From contig PTEX01000011.1 of NCBI GenBank assembly GCA_003342815.1, positions 2,317,134-2,381,133 of the forward strand: a stretch of DNA of 64,000 nucleotides, in the 5' to 3' direction. Made by a program: the position numbers and the translations under genes. The first letter of the stretch is position 1. Each line of letters opens with the position of its first letter. This document shows positions 1 to 10,330 of this stretch, in pieces. Under the pieces are notes generated by a model. That model did not search any database, had not been told where the DNA came from, and was given only the letters and a program-made list of their open reading frames with translations. This DNA comes from Eudromia elegans. Taxonomy: Eukaryota > Chordata > Aves > Tinamiformes > Tinamidae.

Positions 1-726
1 TGGGCTCTATCTCTAAGAACGACAAGAACCAGTATTCTGAGTTTCTCACAGCTCAACTCACACCTATATTTCTGTAGTTTTTCTGTATAGTAATATTTCA
101 CTTTTTTGGTTATTGTATAAGGTTTAGTGTAGTGCTTTGTACTAATGATATAAAAGCATTGCAACATTGACTACTACTCACTCCCAAGTATTTAGCTCAA
201 GTCACCTTTGAAACTTTAAAGGAGTATAATAGCTTGCAGTTATTATTTTTGAGAAACGTTTTTTGGAACTTTTCAAAACATTGAAAGAGATTATTTGTAA
301 TGTTTTGATTTTGATCATTATTTTTCCAAATGACAGAAAATTCTCAACGATTTGCATTATTTTATATATGCTTCTTGAATATAGATAACTTTGTCCAAAA
401 GAGCTAATGTACAAACCAGGTTTGTTTTCTCGGTTAATAAAATGTGCTATTAATGGGACAGTGAACAAATGTCACATTCATATGCTGGTATCTATTAGAT
501 CAAATCACAGTCGAATGTTTGGCATAAGAGATAAAACAGCAACAATAAAAAGTAATAAAAAAGCCACAGGATCAGTATCTCCTGATTTCTAAATAAACAC
601 TTCTGCTTCTCCTTGTTATATCTGTAGCATCCGTGCTAGTGCTCTGGTTGAAGTGACAGTTTCACTTAAATAGTAATTCAGAATGGAAAGTCTTGTGCCC
701 GTGTTCTGTAATCTGTTTGGATTTCA

Positions 727-766
<40 letters not shown>

Positions 767-803
767 CTTTAGTATTAATTGCATGTTGTTTTTTGTTATA
801 CAG
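1..803 (+). other. URI1: URI1 intron (3' portion)
   Basis: AT-rich sequence with stops in every frame and no URI1-like coding. It ends in a polypyrimidine tract with an uninterrupted run of 29 T at 738-766 and the acceptor AG at 802-803. The intron begins upstream of the window. Confidence 0.85.
738..766 (+). repeat. Poly-T tract (29 T)
   Basis: An uninterrupted T homopolymer within the polypyrimidine region of the acceptor at 803, separated from it by 37 bases. A run this long is usually length-polymorphic and also prone to sequencing error. Confidence 0.95.
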
Positions 804-984
804 GAAAATACAGAACAGCTCACAAACCTCATTCCAAGCCAAAAATATCAGACACTTTTGAAGTTGATTTTCAAGAAAATGGACATGATACAAGATCAGT
901 GGGCCGTTTTCAGTCAGAAGAGGAACTGTGGGCACGCTTAGAAGAGCTTGAGAGACAAGAAGAGATACTTGGTGAACTTGACAG
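804..984 (+). CDS. URI1: URI1 coding exon A (first in window)
   Basis: The acceptor is ...ttatacag at 796-803 and the donor is acag|gtaagg at 985. The first two bases (GA) complete a codon begun in the upstream exon, and the last two (AG) join the next exon's G to make Arg. The exon encodes AHKPHSKPKISD near its start and the charged heptad-like ELWARLEELERQEEILGELD at its end. That end is a strong predicted coiled coil and the most conserved part of this exon among vertebrates. An unusually long T-run lies just upstream. Confidence 0.95.
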
Positions 985-3900
985 GTAAGGTTCAGCAGCA
1001 CAGTTAGGTTTGGAGTTTGAAAAGCAATAGATGGGTCGTCGTCTTTGTATGCAAAGATCTAAATAAAAAAGCAAATATGTTACAAACTAGATGTGGTTAA
1101 AAGGTTCCTAGGTAGAGGAAGGATGGAATATATAAAGCTCATAATTGGATAGCACAAAAAAGTGCAAATCTACTTCTGTATGTTTGAAATCTACTGTGCT
1201 TAGTACTTCAGTGTAGGAAATGCACTGCTAATGGGCACAGTGGCCATAACACTTGTCTCTGCTCTAACCTCATTGCAGAGAGCAGGAAATGTGAGGGAAA
1301 TATAGATGTGTAGCACAGGGAGTCAGAGCCTCTATGACCTTGCATCCAGCATGTGGTCTCACACTGAGTTCAGGTGCTGTAATCAGTTGCATCTTCTCTT
1401 CTGTTCCTCATTATTGGGTTCCAAAGATGTTTCCAATGCTGGAAGTTCAGTATGGATGAGTAATGCCTTTAGTGTAATCATGTTATCTTTCATATTCTTT
1501 TGAATATCCAGCATTGTCTTTTTTTTTTTTTTTTTCCCTCTTCGTGGTGATAGAAAAAGGAGGAAATAAAATCCATTTCTTGCAAGCTAGGTAAAACCAT
1601 AATTCACAGTATATGTGTTATTCATTTAATGATTAATTACATTTTTAGATCTCTTCTGATCCTAAAGAAACTCCTCAATATGACTAAAAACATAATGTCT
1701 GCATAAAGAAAAGTAACACATAAGCTTGTTGATTATTTTGTGTGGTATGGATTGCATTGTCTAATCTAAGTGCACTCACGTAGATATTATTAATTTTATA
1801 GGATGCCTGATGATGCAGTTGAGGCAAATGGAGAAGATGCAACCTCCTCTGAAGAGGAAAAAGAAGATAAGAGGACAGATTTGAATGGGACATACAGAGC
1901 AGAGGACTGTATTACTCAGGACAACTTCCAGAATAAAATCACAAATCCAGATGTGTTTGAACTTAATGGCTCTGGTCATTATCACAGTGATGATGAAGAT
2001 AACGTAGATGTTGGAGATAGCTCTATTCCAACTATATTTTTCTCTCATACAGTTGAGCCTAAAAGGGTAAGTACTTTATTCTGTTTCTTCTAAGAGATTA
2101 CATGGAACATATATACATCATTTTATTTAAAACAGAAAAATTTACATCATGTAGATGTTGCAGAATATTGATTGCAGATAAAATTTACTTTGATTTGTCT
2201 TCAAATGCCTGAAACCCACTATTTAAATCCTGCAGTTAAAAATGTGATATAAAAATGTTCAAATGCATGTGTTGCTCTCCTATCTTCAGAGTTCTAAATG
2301 GCAGCATTTCTGTCTAGGATTTTTTAGATGACACTTAACATGAAATTCATTGTTGAGCTTAGCTGCTGATGAACAAGTAGAATTGTCACATGTTACATGC
2401 ACAGCAGTATAAAGAAGTCTCCCACCCTGCTGCAAATGGTTAAGTTAAAAAAAAATGGTTCACACCATGAATGTTGCTGTTTGCACATCTGTTTAACTTG
2501 TTCATGCTTTGTAGTCACTAACTGCTTGGATAGGAGAATGTCAGAACTCGCATGATACTTCAAGCTGGTGATTGTCAATTTTATTGTCTAGACCATCATT
2601 TCTGTTCGATTTTCAGGTAAGAATAAACACAGGAAAAAATACTACTTTGAAATTCAGTGAAAAGAAAGAAGAGGCGAAGCGTAAAAGGAAGAACAGCAAT
2701 GGTAATGGCCATGCAACTCCGGAACTGCCTAACATCAAAACCCCAGCGGACATTTACCGGTGTGTAATTTGTAACGTTAGCGCGTGAACCTTCCCTGTAG
2801 CAGACTTCTCTCTCCATGTGTGTTCAGCCAGAGTATGGAAATGAACCCCCTATTTCCTGAAAGCAGCAGCTGGAATCTAACTTACTACTTCAAAATGAAA
2901 ATTTGGGACTTCTCTGTGGTTGCCACGTTTCCATACCCATGAAAATCGTAGCGTAGAATTCGGTTTTCTTTTAGAATTGTTTTAGAATTTCTGTTTTCTT
3001 CAGCTTATGTTTTTTCAAAGCTTTTGAAATTTATCCCAATTTGCCAAGACACATTGTCTGCAACATAAATACAGCATTTTATGGCTTCTTATTTGCTCCT
3101 GAACTCATTTTAAAACATAGCTGACCAGCCCCGTCACTTAAAATACTCCTACTTACTTGTTTTCTGTACCCTCTTAATACAGGATGTGTTTTTTGTCTCT
3201 TCTGACCAGCACTTCCAGAATATGCACAAGTCTTTTGCTTGTGTAGTTGTCTTGTATGCCATCTTCCTGTGCTGTTTTTATACCCCTGACTTCTGTCCAT
3301 CACTGTCTCTCTCTTCAGTAAAATGAAATGATCACCTGGCAAAATGCTCTTGCTCACAGAGTAAGAAGACTCTATAAAACAATAAATAAATAAATAAAAA
3401 GATTAAGGAAAAGTTAAAACAAGGATATGATATAGGTTTTCAGAGTGGTGAAGATACACACTTCTTATACTAGCTGAAATAGTGCTTGTGGAAATCTGCT
3501 TAATTTGTTGGTATATTCAGGCACCTAAATGTCATAAAAAATGTGGCCCCAAATGTAGAAAGTTAAGACCCATCCCATGCTTACAGTTGCTGGGACCAAA
3601 AATGAACTAAAAGATTCTTGTGAGGTGCTGTTCCTGTGCTCTGTAGAGGGACTCCATCCTTCGTACAAGATAAGCAAGTGTCCCTAGAAGTGTGTGATGA
3701 ATATAAAATTGTCAAGAAATAAGTAACGCTGTCAAAAGTTATCCAGTCATTGGACTCCTCCTTTTTGAGCTTACTTCTGCTCCCACTAAAACTGCTGCTG
3801 TCTTCCCATGCTACTCTTTCTGCTCTGCGCACCCTTGACTCTGTAAGTCTTGGCAATTAAATGTAAGCTGTAGGAAGAGTCCTGTTTAGCAGGTTACAGT

Positions 3901-6900
3901 CTGTTAATACCTGAAAAATTCCTTCACATCTGAACTTAAAAGCTGATAGTGTGGCTATGCAGACAAGATGATTATAGTACTTGTCAGAAAAAAAAAATCA
4001 TCCTTTCTTCATGCAAGTGATTTTTTTTTTTCTCCTTAGTATATTTTACATTTGACAGGGATTCATTCTTGGAAACCTTCTGTTATTGTGACCTTCTGTT
4101 TTCCTTTATGAAAACAGCCCTGAAAATAGTTTAGTTTTCCTTCTTTTTTTAACTTTATAAATCACACTATTCTGGTTTTTGTAACACTTTTCAGAGAGCT
4201 ATGTGTTTTTTACTAAAAGAGTATACCAACATTAATGATTGGTTAAAGGGCAAAATAGCATTTTGCTCTGGAGAATTGCTTCTTGTTCGTTGATACATAA
4301 AATGCCTCTAAAGGTGTACAGTATTATAATTCTACAGCCAAAAAGTTGGAAAAGCATATCATAATTAATTTGTATAAAAGACAAAGCAAGATCACTGGAA
4401 ATTTGTCATCTGATCCTGAAATGGTTTATTAAAGCTAACATTTTCCTTTATAGAGTCTTTGTTGATGTTGTGAATGGAGAATATGTCCCTCGTAAATCAA
4501 TTTTGAAGTCTCGAAGCAGAGAGAATAGTGTTTGTAGCGATACCAGTGAGAACAGTGCTGCTGAGTTTGATGACAGACGAGGAGTTCAGAGGAGTATTAG
4601 CTATGATGAAGCTACTCAGAGTGACAACAGCGAAGGAATACTGGAGGAAGAGGAGGAGGAGGGGCAGCAGCAACTACCAAAAAAGATTCCGTCCTCATCA
4701 GGGACGTGTGAGGTACAGTTTTTAATTAATTATTGATTGTTGGCAAGGATAAAAATGAAAAATCTGACCAATGTACTTGCATCATCATCATTTTGTTTCA
4801 TTTCTTTAATATAATTTTCCAACTCCTGACTGATTTCCCTTCAGAATGACATTGTCAGGTGACATGTTTCTGCCCTACAAATTCTGGCGGCAAGAGAGGA
4901 GAGAACGTGTCAGGTATTTGCTGTCATTATGGAAATCAGTGGCTTGCAAACAGGTCCATCTTGGAAATTTCATTGCAGGGCAATAGAGCAAAAATTAGAA
5001 AAAAAAAAAAAAGTATTTTCTAATTGGTAAATGGGAATGTGGATTCCCTCTAACCTGCATTTTATTGGGGCACGGAGACTAGTGTTCTGAGTGTTCTTCT
5101 AAGTTTTAAACACCACAACAAGCATCAAAGTGATGTTTTTGGCCTTGCCAAGGGGAGCGCAACTGTGACAGGAAACATTGCACCTTTGCTTATGCTCTTG
5201 CAATCTGGGACCATTAGTGATCCCAAACAAATCTACTTGAACACCTCTGGAAAGTTCATTGCTTAAACATAAAGGAAAGAGATCGTGCAACATAAGGAAA
5301 AATGTACAGTTGCTTAGTGTGGCTGGAGAAGTGCAAGAGCTAAACGTAAATGCTGCTCTGAAATTCATGGTTGACTATATCTTAGTCTTATTTCGTAAGA
5401 ACTTGGTAAGTTTGAGTAAACTGCATTTTCTGTAGTTCCAGTGGAACAGGCATGTTCAATGGAAACAGCTTTTTCAGAAACATTGTTTTTGGCAAGAAAT
5501 TAATTCCTTATAAAGGCTATTATTTTTTAATGCAGCTGCTGACATACAGGGAGAATGTGAAGATTTATGCTAGAAGATTCCTCTGTAGAATTAGTGCTTA
5601 AGATTGTTGTCTTTCTGGACTATATTTTCTATATTTTATAGAATATCTAAGTACACTTTAAATTTTAGCCAGTAGTCCACTTTCTGAAGGACATGGCTAT
5701 TCTCCGCATAATGTGCTCTCTAAGGAGCTGAAGTGGAGTGAGCAAAACACTCCAGTTAAAGACATGTCTTTTTAAATGCTGCTGTTTTGCTTTCAGTTGT
5801 GTTCATGGGTGCTTGAAATAAATTATTTTTCTATTACCATTTGCCATGCACTAACTTTTTTCCTTTGTTTCTGCTCCTACGTTGATCCTCTTAGGCTGTG
5901 TTTTACTTGCCTGTTCTTGAAACTGAAATGGTGTTGGTTGCAGTTGTGTAGAGGCACAGTCTTAGACGTAGTTTAGTTATTGGAGGAGAAAACAAACAAA
6001 AAAACGTTTCTTTGGTTGGTTGTCTTTTTTTCCCAAGTTCTGCAGTGGTTGTTTTTTCGTGGTTTGCTTTTCCTGGTAACAGAGTTTTGAAAAATTGAAA
6101 TTAGGCATAGGTAGTAAATTTAGTGTGCATTCCTTGGTGCCCAGCATGATCATCAAATCTTGGATGTAAACTGCTTTCCCTTTCCTTAGTCATTCTGAAT
6201 TTTCTGTTTTCAGCACATAGGTGGTGATTTGTTCTTAAAAACGTTTATGAAAAGTAGCTCTGAGTTGCTTTTTTTTCCAGATTTCTTAGTTAAGTGTAAA
6301 AAAATGCAAATTGTCATATGATCATATGATAATCTACATATTAAATTATTGTTTTTAATATTAAATGCTTTTATTAGATGCTTTATAGAGAGATAGTTGG
6401 AAGCAGTTTGCTGTTCTCTTAAGTATAAATCGCTTTGGCCATTTTTTGATCATATTTGGTAAGGAAAAAGGAGCAAACGAAGTATGTGCTTGCCAATTTG
6501 TATGCGGTGTCAGCTTGATGCAATTAGAAGACACTAAGTCATAGAATATGGCATATGATGGAAATGCAGGCCTACCCTGCTTCGCAAAAGTCTATCCCAT
6601 TTTTTCCCCCTAACAAAACTCTATATTACATCAGCGGTTTTATTTCTTGAACATGTGTCAGTGAGAAAGCAAATTTTGAGATCATTTATGCAGTTTGGAA
6701 CGAGATTAAGTAGTACTTTTAAGACACTGTCTTTCATTCGGGCTTCTTTGAACAAGCTATATTTTGAGGTTAATTACAATTTGGTTACTTATGCAAGGAA
6801 CAATCATTGATTTAAAGATATTTCTTTACTTTTGATTAAAAGAAATAACAATCCTAATCAGGCTAATATAGGGTAATGACCTTATGGGCATAGCTGCACA

Positions 6901-7136
6901 TTTGCATTTTATTAGCTCATTTTGAGTATTCTCTTCTATTGTAGGCATTTTCTGGAACTGTTATAGAAAAGGAGCCTTTGTCTCCCTCCTTAATACCACA
7001 CCCAGTCATTGCTCACCCTATCCTGCCTACTATTCTGGAGAGAAAATCAGAGGAAGTTTTGTCCGAAGCATCAGAAGAAACTACAAAGAGGATTTCAAAA
7101 TTCAAAGCTGCCAGGATGCAACAGACTAATAACTAG
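804..7136 (+). CDS. URI1: URI1, unconventional prefoldin RPB5 interactor (3' part, 5 exons)
   Basis: Partial coding sequence, join(804-984, 1802-2066, 2617-2759, 4454-4712, 6945-7136), giving about 345 complete residues to the TAG stop. URI1 is a prefoldin-like scaffold of the R2TP/prefoldin-like complex; it binds the RNA polymerase subunit RPB5 and acts in polymerase assembly, in TOR/S6K signalling and with PP1 (family knowledge). Seen here in order: a histidine/lysine segment (AHKPHSKPK), a predicted coiled coil (ELWARLEELERQEE), an acidic stretch (YHSDDEDN), the conserved SIPTIFFSHTVEPKR, a basic NLS-like run (KKEEAKRKRK), the URI-box region (VNGEYVPRKSILKSRSRENS), a basophilic-kinase-like site (RRGVQRSIS), and a conserved end (AFSGTVIEKE ... 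RISKFKAARMQQ). The order and spacing match the second part of the 535-residue human protein as I recall it. All splice phases agree. The start codon and prefoldin domain lie upstream of the window. Confidence 0.97.
985..1801 (+). other. URI1: URI1 intron
   Basis: An 817-base GT-AG intron between coding exons A and B, interrupting a codon after its second base. It includes an imperfect T-run near 1518. I see no gene or recognisable repeat inside it. Confidence 0.9.
1802..2066 (+). CDS. URI1: URI1 coding exon B (acidic segment)
   Basis: The acceptor is attttatag ending at 1801 and the donor is aaaagg|gtaagt at 2067, so the exon ends in phase 0. It encodes VEANGEDATSSEEEKEDKR, a variable Asn/Ser/Thr-rich linker, the acidic YHSDDEDNVDVGD, and the conserved SIPTIFFSHTVEPKR. 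The acidic run is short here: the mammalian protein has a long aspartate tract at this point (recalled, not searched). The linker is probably disordered. Confidence 0.95.
2067..2616 (+). other. URI1: URI1 intron
   Basis: A 550-base GT-AG phase-0 intron. The donor gtaagt is a full consensus match and the acceptor follows a T-rich stretch. Nothing else is recognised in it. Confidence 0.9.
2617..2759 (+). CDS. URI1: URI1 coding exon C (basic segment)
   Basis: The acceptor is gattttcag ending at 2616. The exon opens in phase 0 with VRINTGKNTTLKFSEKKEEAK and continues with KRKRKNSNGNGHATPELP and IKTPADIYR. The KRKRK run looks like a nuclear localisation signal. The donor is cg|gtgtgt at 2760, a weaker match to consensus than the others. 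The frame requires it, because CG plus the next exon's A restores the Arg codon before VFVDVVNGEY. Confidence 0.95.
2760..4453 (+). other. URI1: URI1 intron
   Basis: A 1,694-base intron with the non-standard donor gtgtgt and acceptor tatag. It contains an (AATA)n microsatellite at 3380-3400 and a short T-run at 4021-4031. No internal gene was recognised on either strand. Confidence 0.9.
3380..3400. repeat. (AATA)n microsatellite
   Basis: About five tandem AATA units inside the third intron seen here. The repeat is direct and obvious in the sequence, with no functional implication visible. Confidence 0.9.
4454..4712 (+). CDS. URI1: URI1 coding exon D (URI box)
   Basis: The acceptor is ctttatag ending at 4453 and the donor is gag|gtacag at 4713 (phase 0). 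It encodes VFVDVVNGEYVPRKSILKS, the near-invariant URI-box core, then RSRENSVCSDTSENSAAEF, DDRRGVQRSISYDEA and a Glu/Gln-rich stretch ending SSSGTCE. RRGVQRSIS places serines after basic residues and corresponds to the region where human URI1 is reported to be phosphorylated by S6K1 at Ser371; the exact residue match was not checked. The Glu run is encoded by a GAG/GAA repeat at about 4639-4662, so its length may vary between species. Confidence 0.95.
4713..6944 (+). other. URI1: URI1 intron (last)
   Basis: A 2,232-base GT-AG phase-0 intron before the terminal coding exon. It is AT-rich, with an A-run at about 4999-5012 and a 16-base perfect palindrome at 6314-6329. No gene or clear mobile element was seen. 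Confidence 0.9.
6945..7136 (+). CDS. URI1: URI1 terminal coding exon
   Basis: The acceptor is cttctattgtag ending at 6944. The exon encodes AFSGTVIEKEPLSPSLIPH, a Pro/His-rich stretch (PVIAHPILPT), LERKSEEVLSEASEETTKR, and the basic C-terminus ISKFKAARMQQTNN, ending at TAG 7134-7136. The 63 codons plus stop agree with the end of vertebrate URI1. The downstream sequence is AT-rich with in-frame stops, as expected of a 3' UTR. Confidence 0.96.
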   Translation, partial: AFSGTVIEKEPLSPSLIPHPVIAHPILPTILERKSEEVLSEASEETTKRISKFKAARMQQTNN

Positions 7137-7810
7137 GTCTTGCCTAGACAACAGAAGTTTGAATATTAATGCCTAGTTTCATGTTTGTTGAGATTATGTA
7201 AAACTATATGCATTGCACCTAGCTAGTTAAGAGGATGTCCTATGTTCATTTGGCATTGTTTATCTTTTAAAACTCTATTGGCAATATTAAAAAAAAAAAA
7301 TCAATGAACACTTCAGTATTCATCTTAATTTGTTAATTTCCTTGTATGCTGTCAGCACCTTTGTATATGTTTGCATTATGATAGCAGCACTTGGATTATT
7401 TTTCAAAAAATGTTCCTTACATTGTTTTGTGTTTAAACCTAAATACAGGCAGTTCTCTACCAGCTGTGATGTTCTACCTACCATATGGACCATATTAAAG
7501 AAACTTTTCACATTTCAAGTAGATTCAATAATTATACTGCATTACTTGCTTTAGTATTTTAAAAAACACTTGTATTCACATTGTTGTAGGTTTTGCAACT
7601 AGGTGTCTGCTAAAAGTTTGTTTTTTTCCTTCTATCAAACCTCTCTGGTTACAGATCTATAAAATGCTGGGTTCATGTACATTGCAGGGAAGTTTCTTTG
7701 ATGGAAAAGGGTATTTTGTAAAATTAAATTTTCAGTAAAAAGCTGTGAAATTTATGATTTTTGTTGCTTTATTAATAATTTGAAAATAAAACATGGAGAG
7801 GTTTTTATTT
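7137..7810 (+). other. URI1: URI1 3' UTR
   Basis: About 0.67 kb of AT-rich untranslated sequence runs from the stop codon to the inferred cleavage site. It contains an A12 run at 7289-7300 and several T-rich stretches. The end is inferred from the poly(A) signal at 7785-7790. Alternative, earlier polyadenylation cannot be excluded. Confidence 0.75.
7785..7790 (+). terminator. URI1: URI1 polyadenylation signal AATAAA
   Basis: A canonical hexamer lies about 650 bases after the stop. It is followed within 30 bases by a T-rich element (tttttatttttaa), the usual arrangement for cleavage at roughly 7800-7820. No other canonical AATAAA was seen between the stop codon and this point. Confidence 0.75.
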
Positions 7811-7820
7811 TTAACTTGCA

Positions 7821-8779
7821 TTTCCCACTTGAAGTGCTTGCTACCACACGGACATAAAAGCCGTCCATTCCCCCCTGCCATTGTGTCCTAACCTCCTGTT
7901 AAGTGAATGTCCATGGAAATTGAATGCTCTTAAGGAGAGCAGCATAAACTCAGGCTATGATTACAAAATCTCCTGGTTCTTTTGTATAGTCAGAAAACAG
8001 CGTAATTGTCTTGGGAATGCCCAGAGGGAGTCAGCACTAAGGAAAAATGTCTTAATGCTTCAAGTCTATTTCAAAATGCAGCAGCGCTACCACACTAGGG
8101 CTACAGTTGTGTGTGTCGTCTGGAGCGAGAGCCACGCTGGCTCTAGGAGTCCCTGCCCTGGAAACTGTCCCCTCGCCCTCCCGCTTGTGCTGACACAGCT
8201 TTGGCTGTTCTGTGAAGCTCGCTCGTCCCCTGATCTGTTCCTCAGCATGTTTGCAGCAGCATGGTTAAAGATGATGTGTTGAGAAGGACGCGTGGGGAGG
8301 TGGAATGCCTAAAACTGGTACTACTCTTAAACTGACATCGTTGAACCCTAGACTTAAAAGGGAGGCTCACGAGATGTAGGAAGGGACTTGCTGCTGGCCA
8401 CAGCTTGGTGACTTTGGAAACGCCCGGTTCCGCAGAGCTGCCAGCAGCTCTTTTTCAGCAAATGGCTCCTCCGTTTGAAGGGGAAGTCAGGTAATGCCAT
8501 TTCCTCCTCCCCAGCTAAGCCTTGTCCTTGTGGTCTTTTGCTCTCAGAGCAGAGCACTTGATCTGTTAGCCCAGACTAGCAGATTAGAATTACAAGCCCC
8601 TTGTGTCAAACATGCCTTTTTCTCTGTTTAAAGGGAGTCTGGAAGCCTTGTTACCTCAGCTTCTAACGTGACGTTTTAAAAGTGGCAGTTGTCTCGTGTG
8701 CATTGCTGGGTCCATAGCGTGAGATGCTGCTGGAAGCGGCTACAGGGGTTAGAGGGGCGAGAAAACAGTGGGTAGAGTG
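7821..8779. other. Intergenic, URI1 downstream flank
   Basis: Mixed-composition sequence after the URI1 polyadenylation region. Open frames here (the longest is 133 codons at 7881-8282) resemble no family I know and show no splice or promoter context. I see no gene or repeat. Confidence 0.6.
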
Positions 8780-9035
8780 ACCAGCTCCATGTCTGCCCCG
8801 TAGCGCTCCGGGGGCTGAGGGCACAGCAAGGGACACGGGGCTCGTCCGGAGGGCCCTGTGCCTGCGGGCGCCGCTCGCCCAGAGCCCCGCGCTGAGCTTT
8901 GCCCAGCACGTGGAAGCAAATAGTGTTGTGAGGCGGGAGCCCCGCTCTGGGACGCTGCGGATCCCCGCGCGCCGCCTCCTGGGGGGCTCGCACGCGGGAG
9001 GGGGCACGCGGAGTTCCAAGCGGATCCCGAGAACC
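8780..9035. promoter_or_regulatory. CpG-dense island 1 (no gene seen)
   Basis: A sharply GC- and CpG-rich patch flanked on both sides by AT-rich DNA. It contains runs such as gcgggcgccgctcgcc and ccccgcgcgccgcc. It lies about 1 kb beyond the URI1 poly(A) site, so it is not the URI1 promoter. It may be an orphan CpG island, an unannotated transcript start or a regulatory element. Overlapping open frames reflect the scarcity of stop codons in GC-rich DNA. Confidence 0.5.
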
Positions 9036-9341
9036 ATGTTGAAAGTGTTAATGATTAAATTGATTCATGCTAAAATGGAGACTTCTTTTTTTTTAAAGCA
9101 TATTGCATTAGTACTAAAATAAGCCATCAATGCCAGTCCACCCTCTATTCACGGCTAAATATTTAAAGGAGGTTATTTATAGCTTCTTTAATGAATTCTT
9201 GGCTAAACAAAATGAAATTATGTCCTAGAAAAGTAGAAGCTATTTTGTAACCAGAACAGTGCAACTGTAAAATATAGTGCCATGAATATGTATTTTAAAT
9301 AACAAGGGGTTGAGATCCAAGACTACCAGACATGGGTAATT

Positions 9342-9384
9342 AGAGGAAAAAGGAGAAAGAGAAGGAAAGAGAGAGAGAGAGAAA
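9342..9384 (+). repeat. Purine tract with (GA)n
   Basis: Forty-three consecutive purines on the plus strand, ending in about seven GA units. This is a simple-sequence tract. Confidence 0.85.
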
Positions 9385-9784
9385 CCCCTTTAAAAAGATT
9401 TATTTAGATATCTTCTGTAATGCTTCCCACTTCTAGTTACTTGAGCAAAACCAAATGCCCCTTGTCACCATAGATCAGTTTCAAATCAAAATTAATTCTT
9501 TGCTTGTTTTCCTTTTTTCCCCCCCCTTTTCACGACCCTGCTCACAAGGAAAAATAGAATAAAAGCACCTTGGGTTTTAATGAATTATGGCCTTGGTTCA
9601 CAGGCGCATCCTCGCTCAGGAATGCACTCTGGCATGTGCTTATGTCTCAAAGATTTTGGAAAGAGGAAGGGATTTAACCACATGCTTAAAACTAAGCACA
9701 TGAGTATTTGGCCTAATAGGGATCCTCAGTGTGTCTGTGCCTTTTTTTTTTTTTTTTCACTTCAGTATATTTGATTTAGCCAGA

Positions 9785-9842
9785 GGGTTTGCAGAGCACG
9801 ATGGTCCTTTATCACGACGGGTTTGCAGAACACGACGATCCT
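9785..9842 (+). repeat. Two-copy 34-base tandem duplication
   Basis: gggtttgcagagcacgat at 9785 recurs at 9819 as gggtttgcagaacacgac. The 24-base cores differ at three positions and the period is 34 bases. It is a small local duplication of unknown role. Confidence 0.8.
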
Positions 9843-10030
9843 GGTTGTCGTTCTTGGGCTTTGCCATCGTTTGCATGTCCTGAAGCGTTGGGATGAAGCA
9901 ACGTTGCCAGATTTTGAAGTGTTTAAGCTTCTTGGTAGTAAATCAGTCTATCAGTAACAGTGTCTTTTTCACCTCCTGCTGGAGGTTGTGTTCACTTCAG
10001 AAATAAGAAGAGCATAGTCCTGCCCACTTC

Positions 10031-10330
10031 AAAGGTGCCCGATAGCGTCGGTCCGTGCTGCGGGAATGGGGCCGCTCCTGCTCCAGTCTCTGGAGCCGCA
10101 GCGAGGGCGGCTGCGCGGGGCTCATGGGGCGCCAGGCTGGGGTCGGCTGCTGCTGTCCCCGAGCAGCCGCAGAGCCGTCCCCCGCGTCCACACGTGCAGC
10201 AGAAGCGGCGCCGCGAGGAGGAGGCCGAGGGCTCCCCGCTGGGACGACGGGCGTTGAAGCTCACGGGAGGAGCGCAGTAAAGGCCTGCACGCTGCGCAAG
10301 AGGCTCCAAAACGCGGTTGCTCAAAGGAAG
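10031..10330. promoter_or_regulatory. CpG-dense island 2 (no gene seen)
   Basis: A GC- and CpG-rich patch (for example gaagcggcgccgcgagg) with abrupt AT-rich edges. Both strands carry overlapping open frames, the longest 181 codons on the minus strand, with low-complexity Ala/Arg/Gly/Pro-rich translations. That is typical of non-coding CpG islands rather than genes. Confidence 0.5.

Larger units (their letters stand above)
9036..10030. other. AT-rich intergenic block
   Basis: It starts with homeodomain-like cores (taatgattaaattgatt) and has a MEF2-like TTATTTATAG at 9173-9182, consistent with a regulatory element but unproven. It also holds a purine tract (9342-9384), a T16 run (9742-9757) and a short tandem duplication (9785-9842). 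No gene was recognised. Confidence 0.45.

Noticed and set aside
1-803. Additional upstream URI1 exon within the first 0.8 kb
   Set aside because: No frame there resembles the expected URI1 segment before AHKPHSKPK, and stops occur throughout.
6535-6600. Possible CR1 end (agtcatagaatatggc)
   Set aside because: It lacks the following GGTTGGAA and the CAAG...TCCA core; the resemblance is too short.
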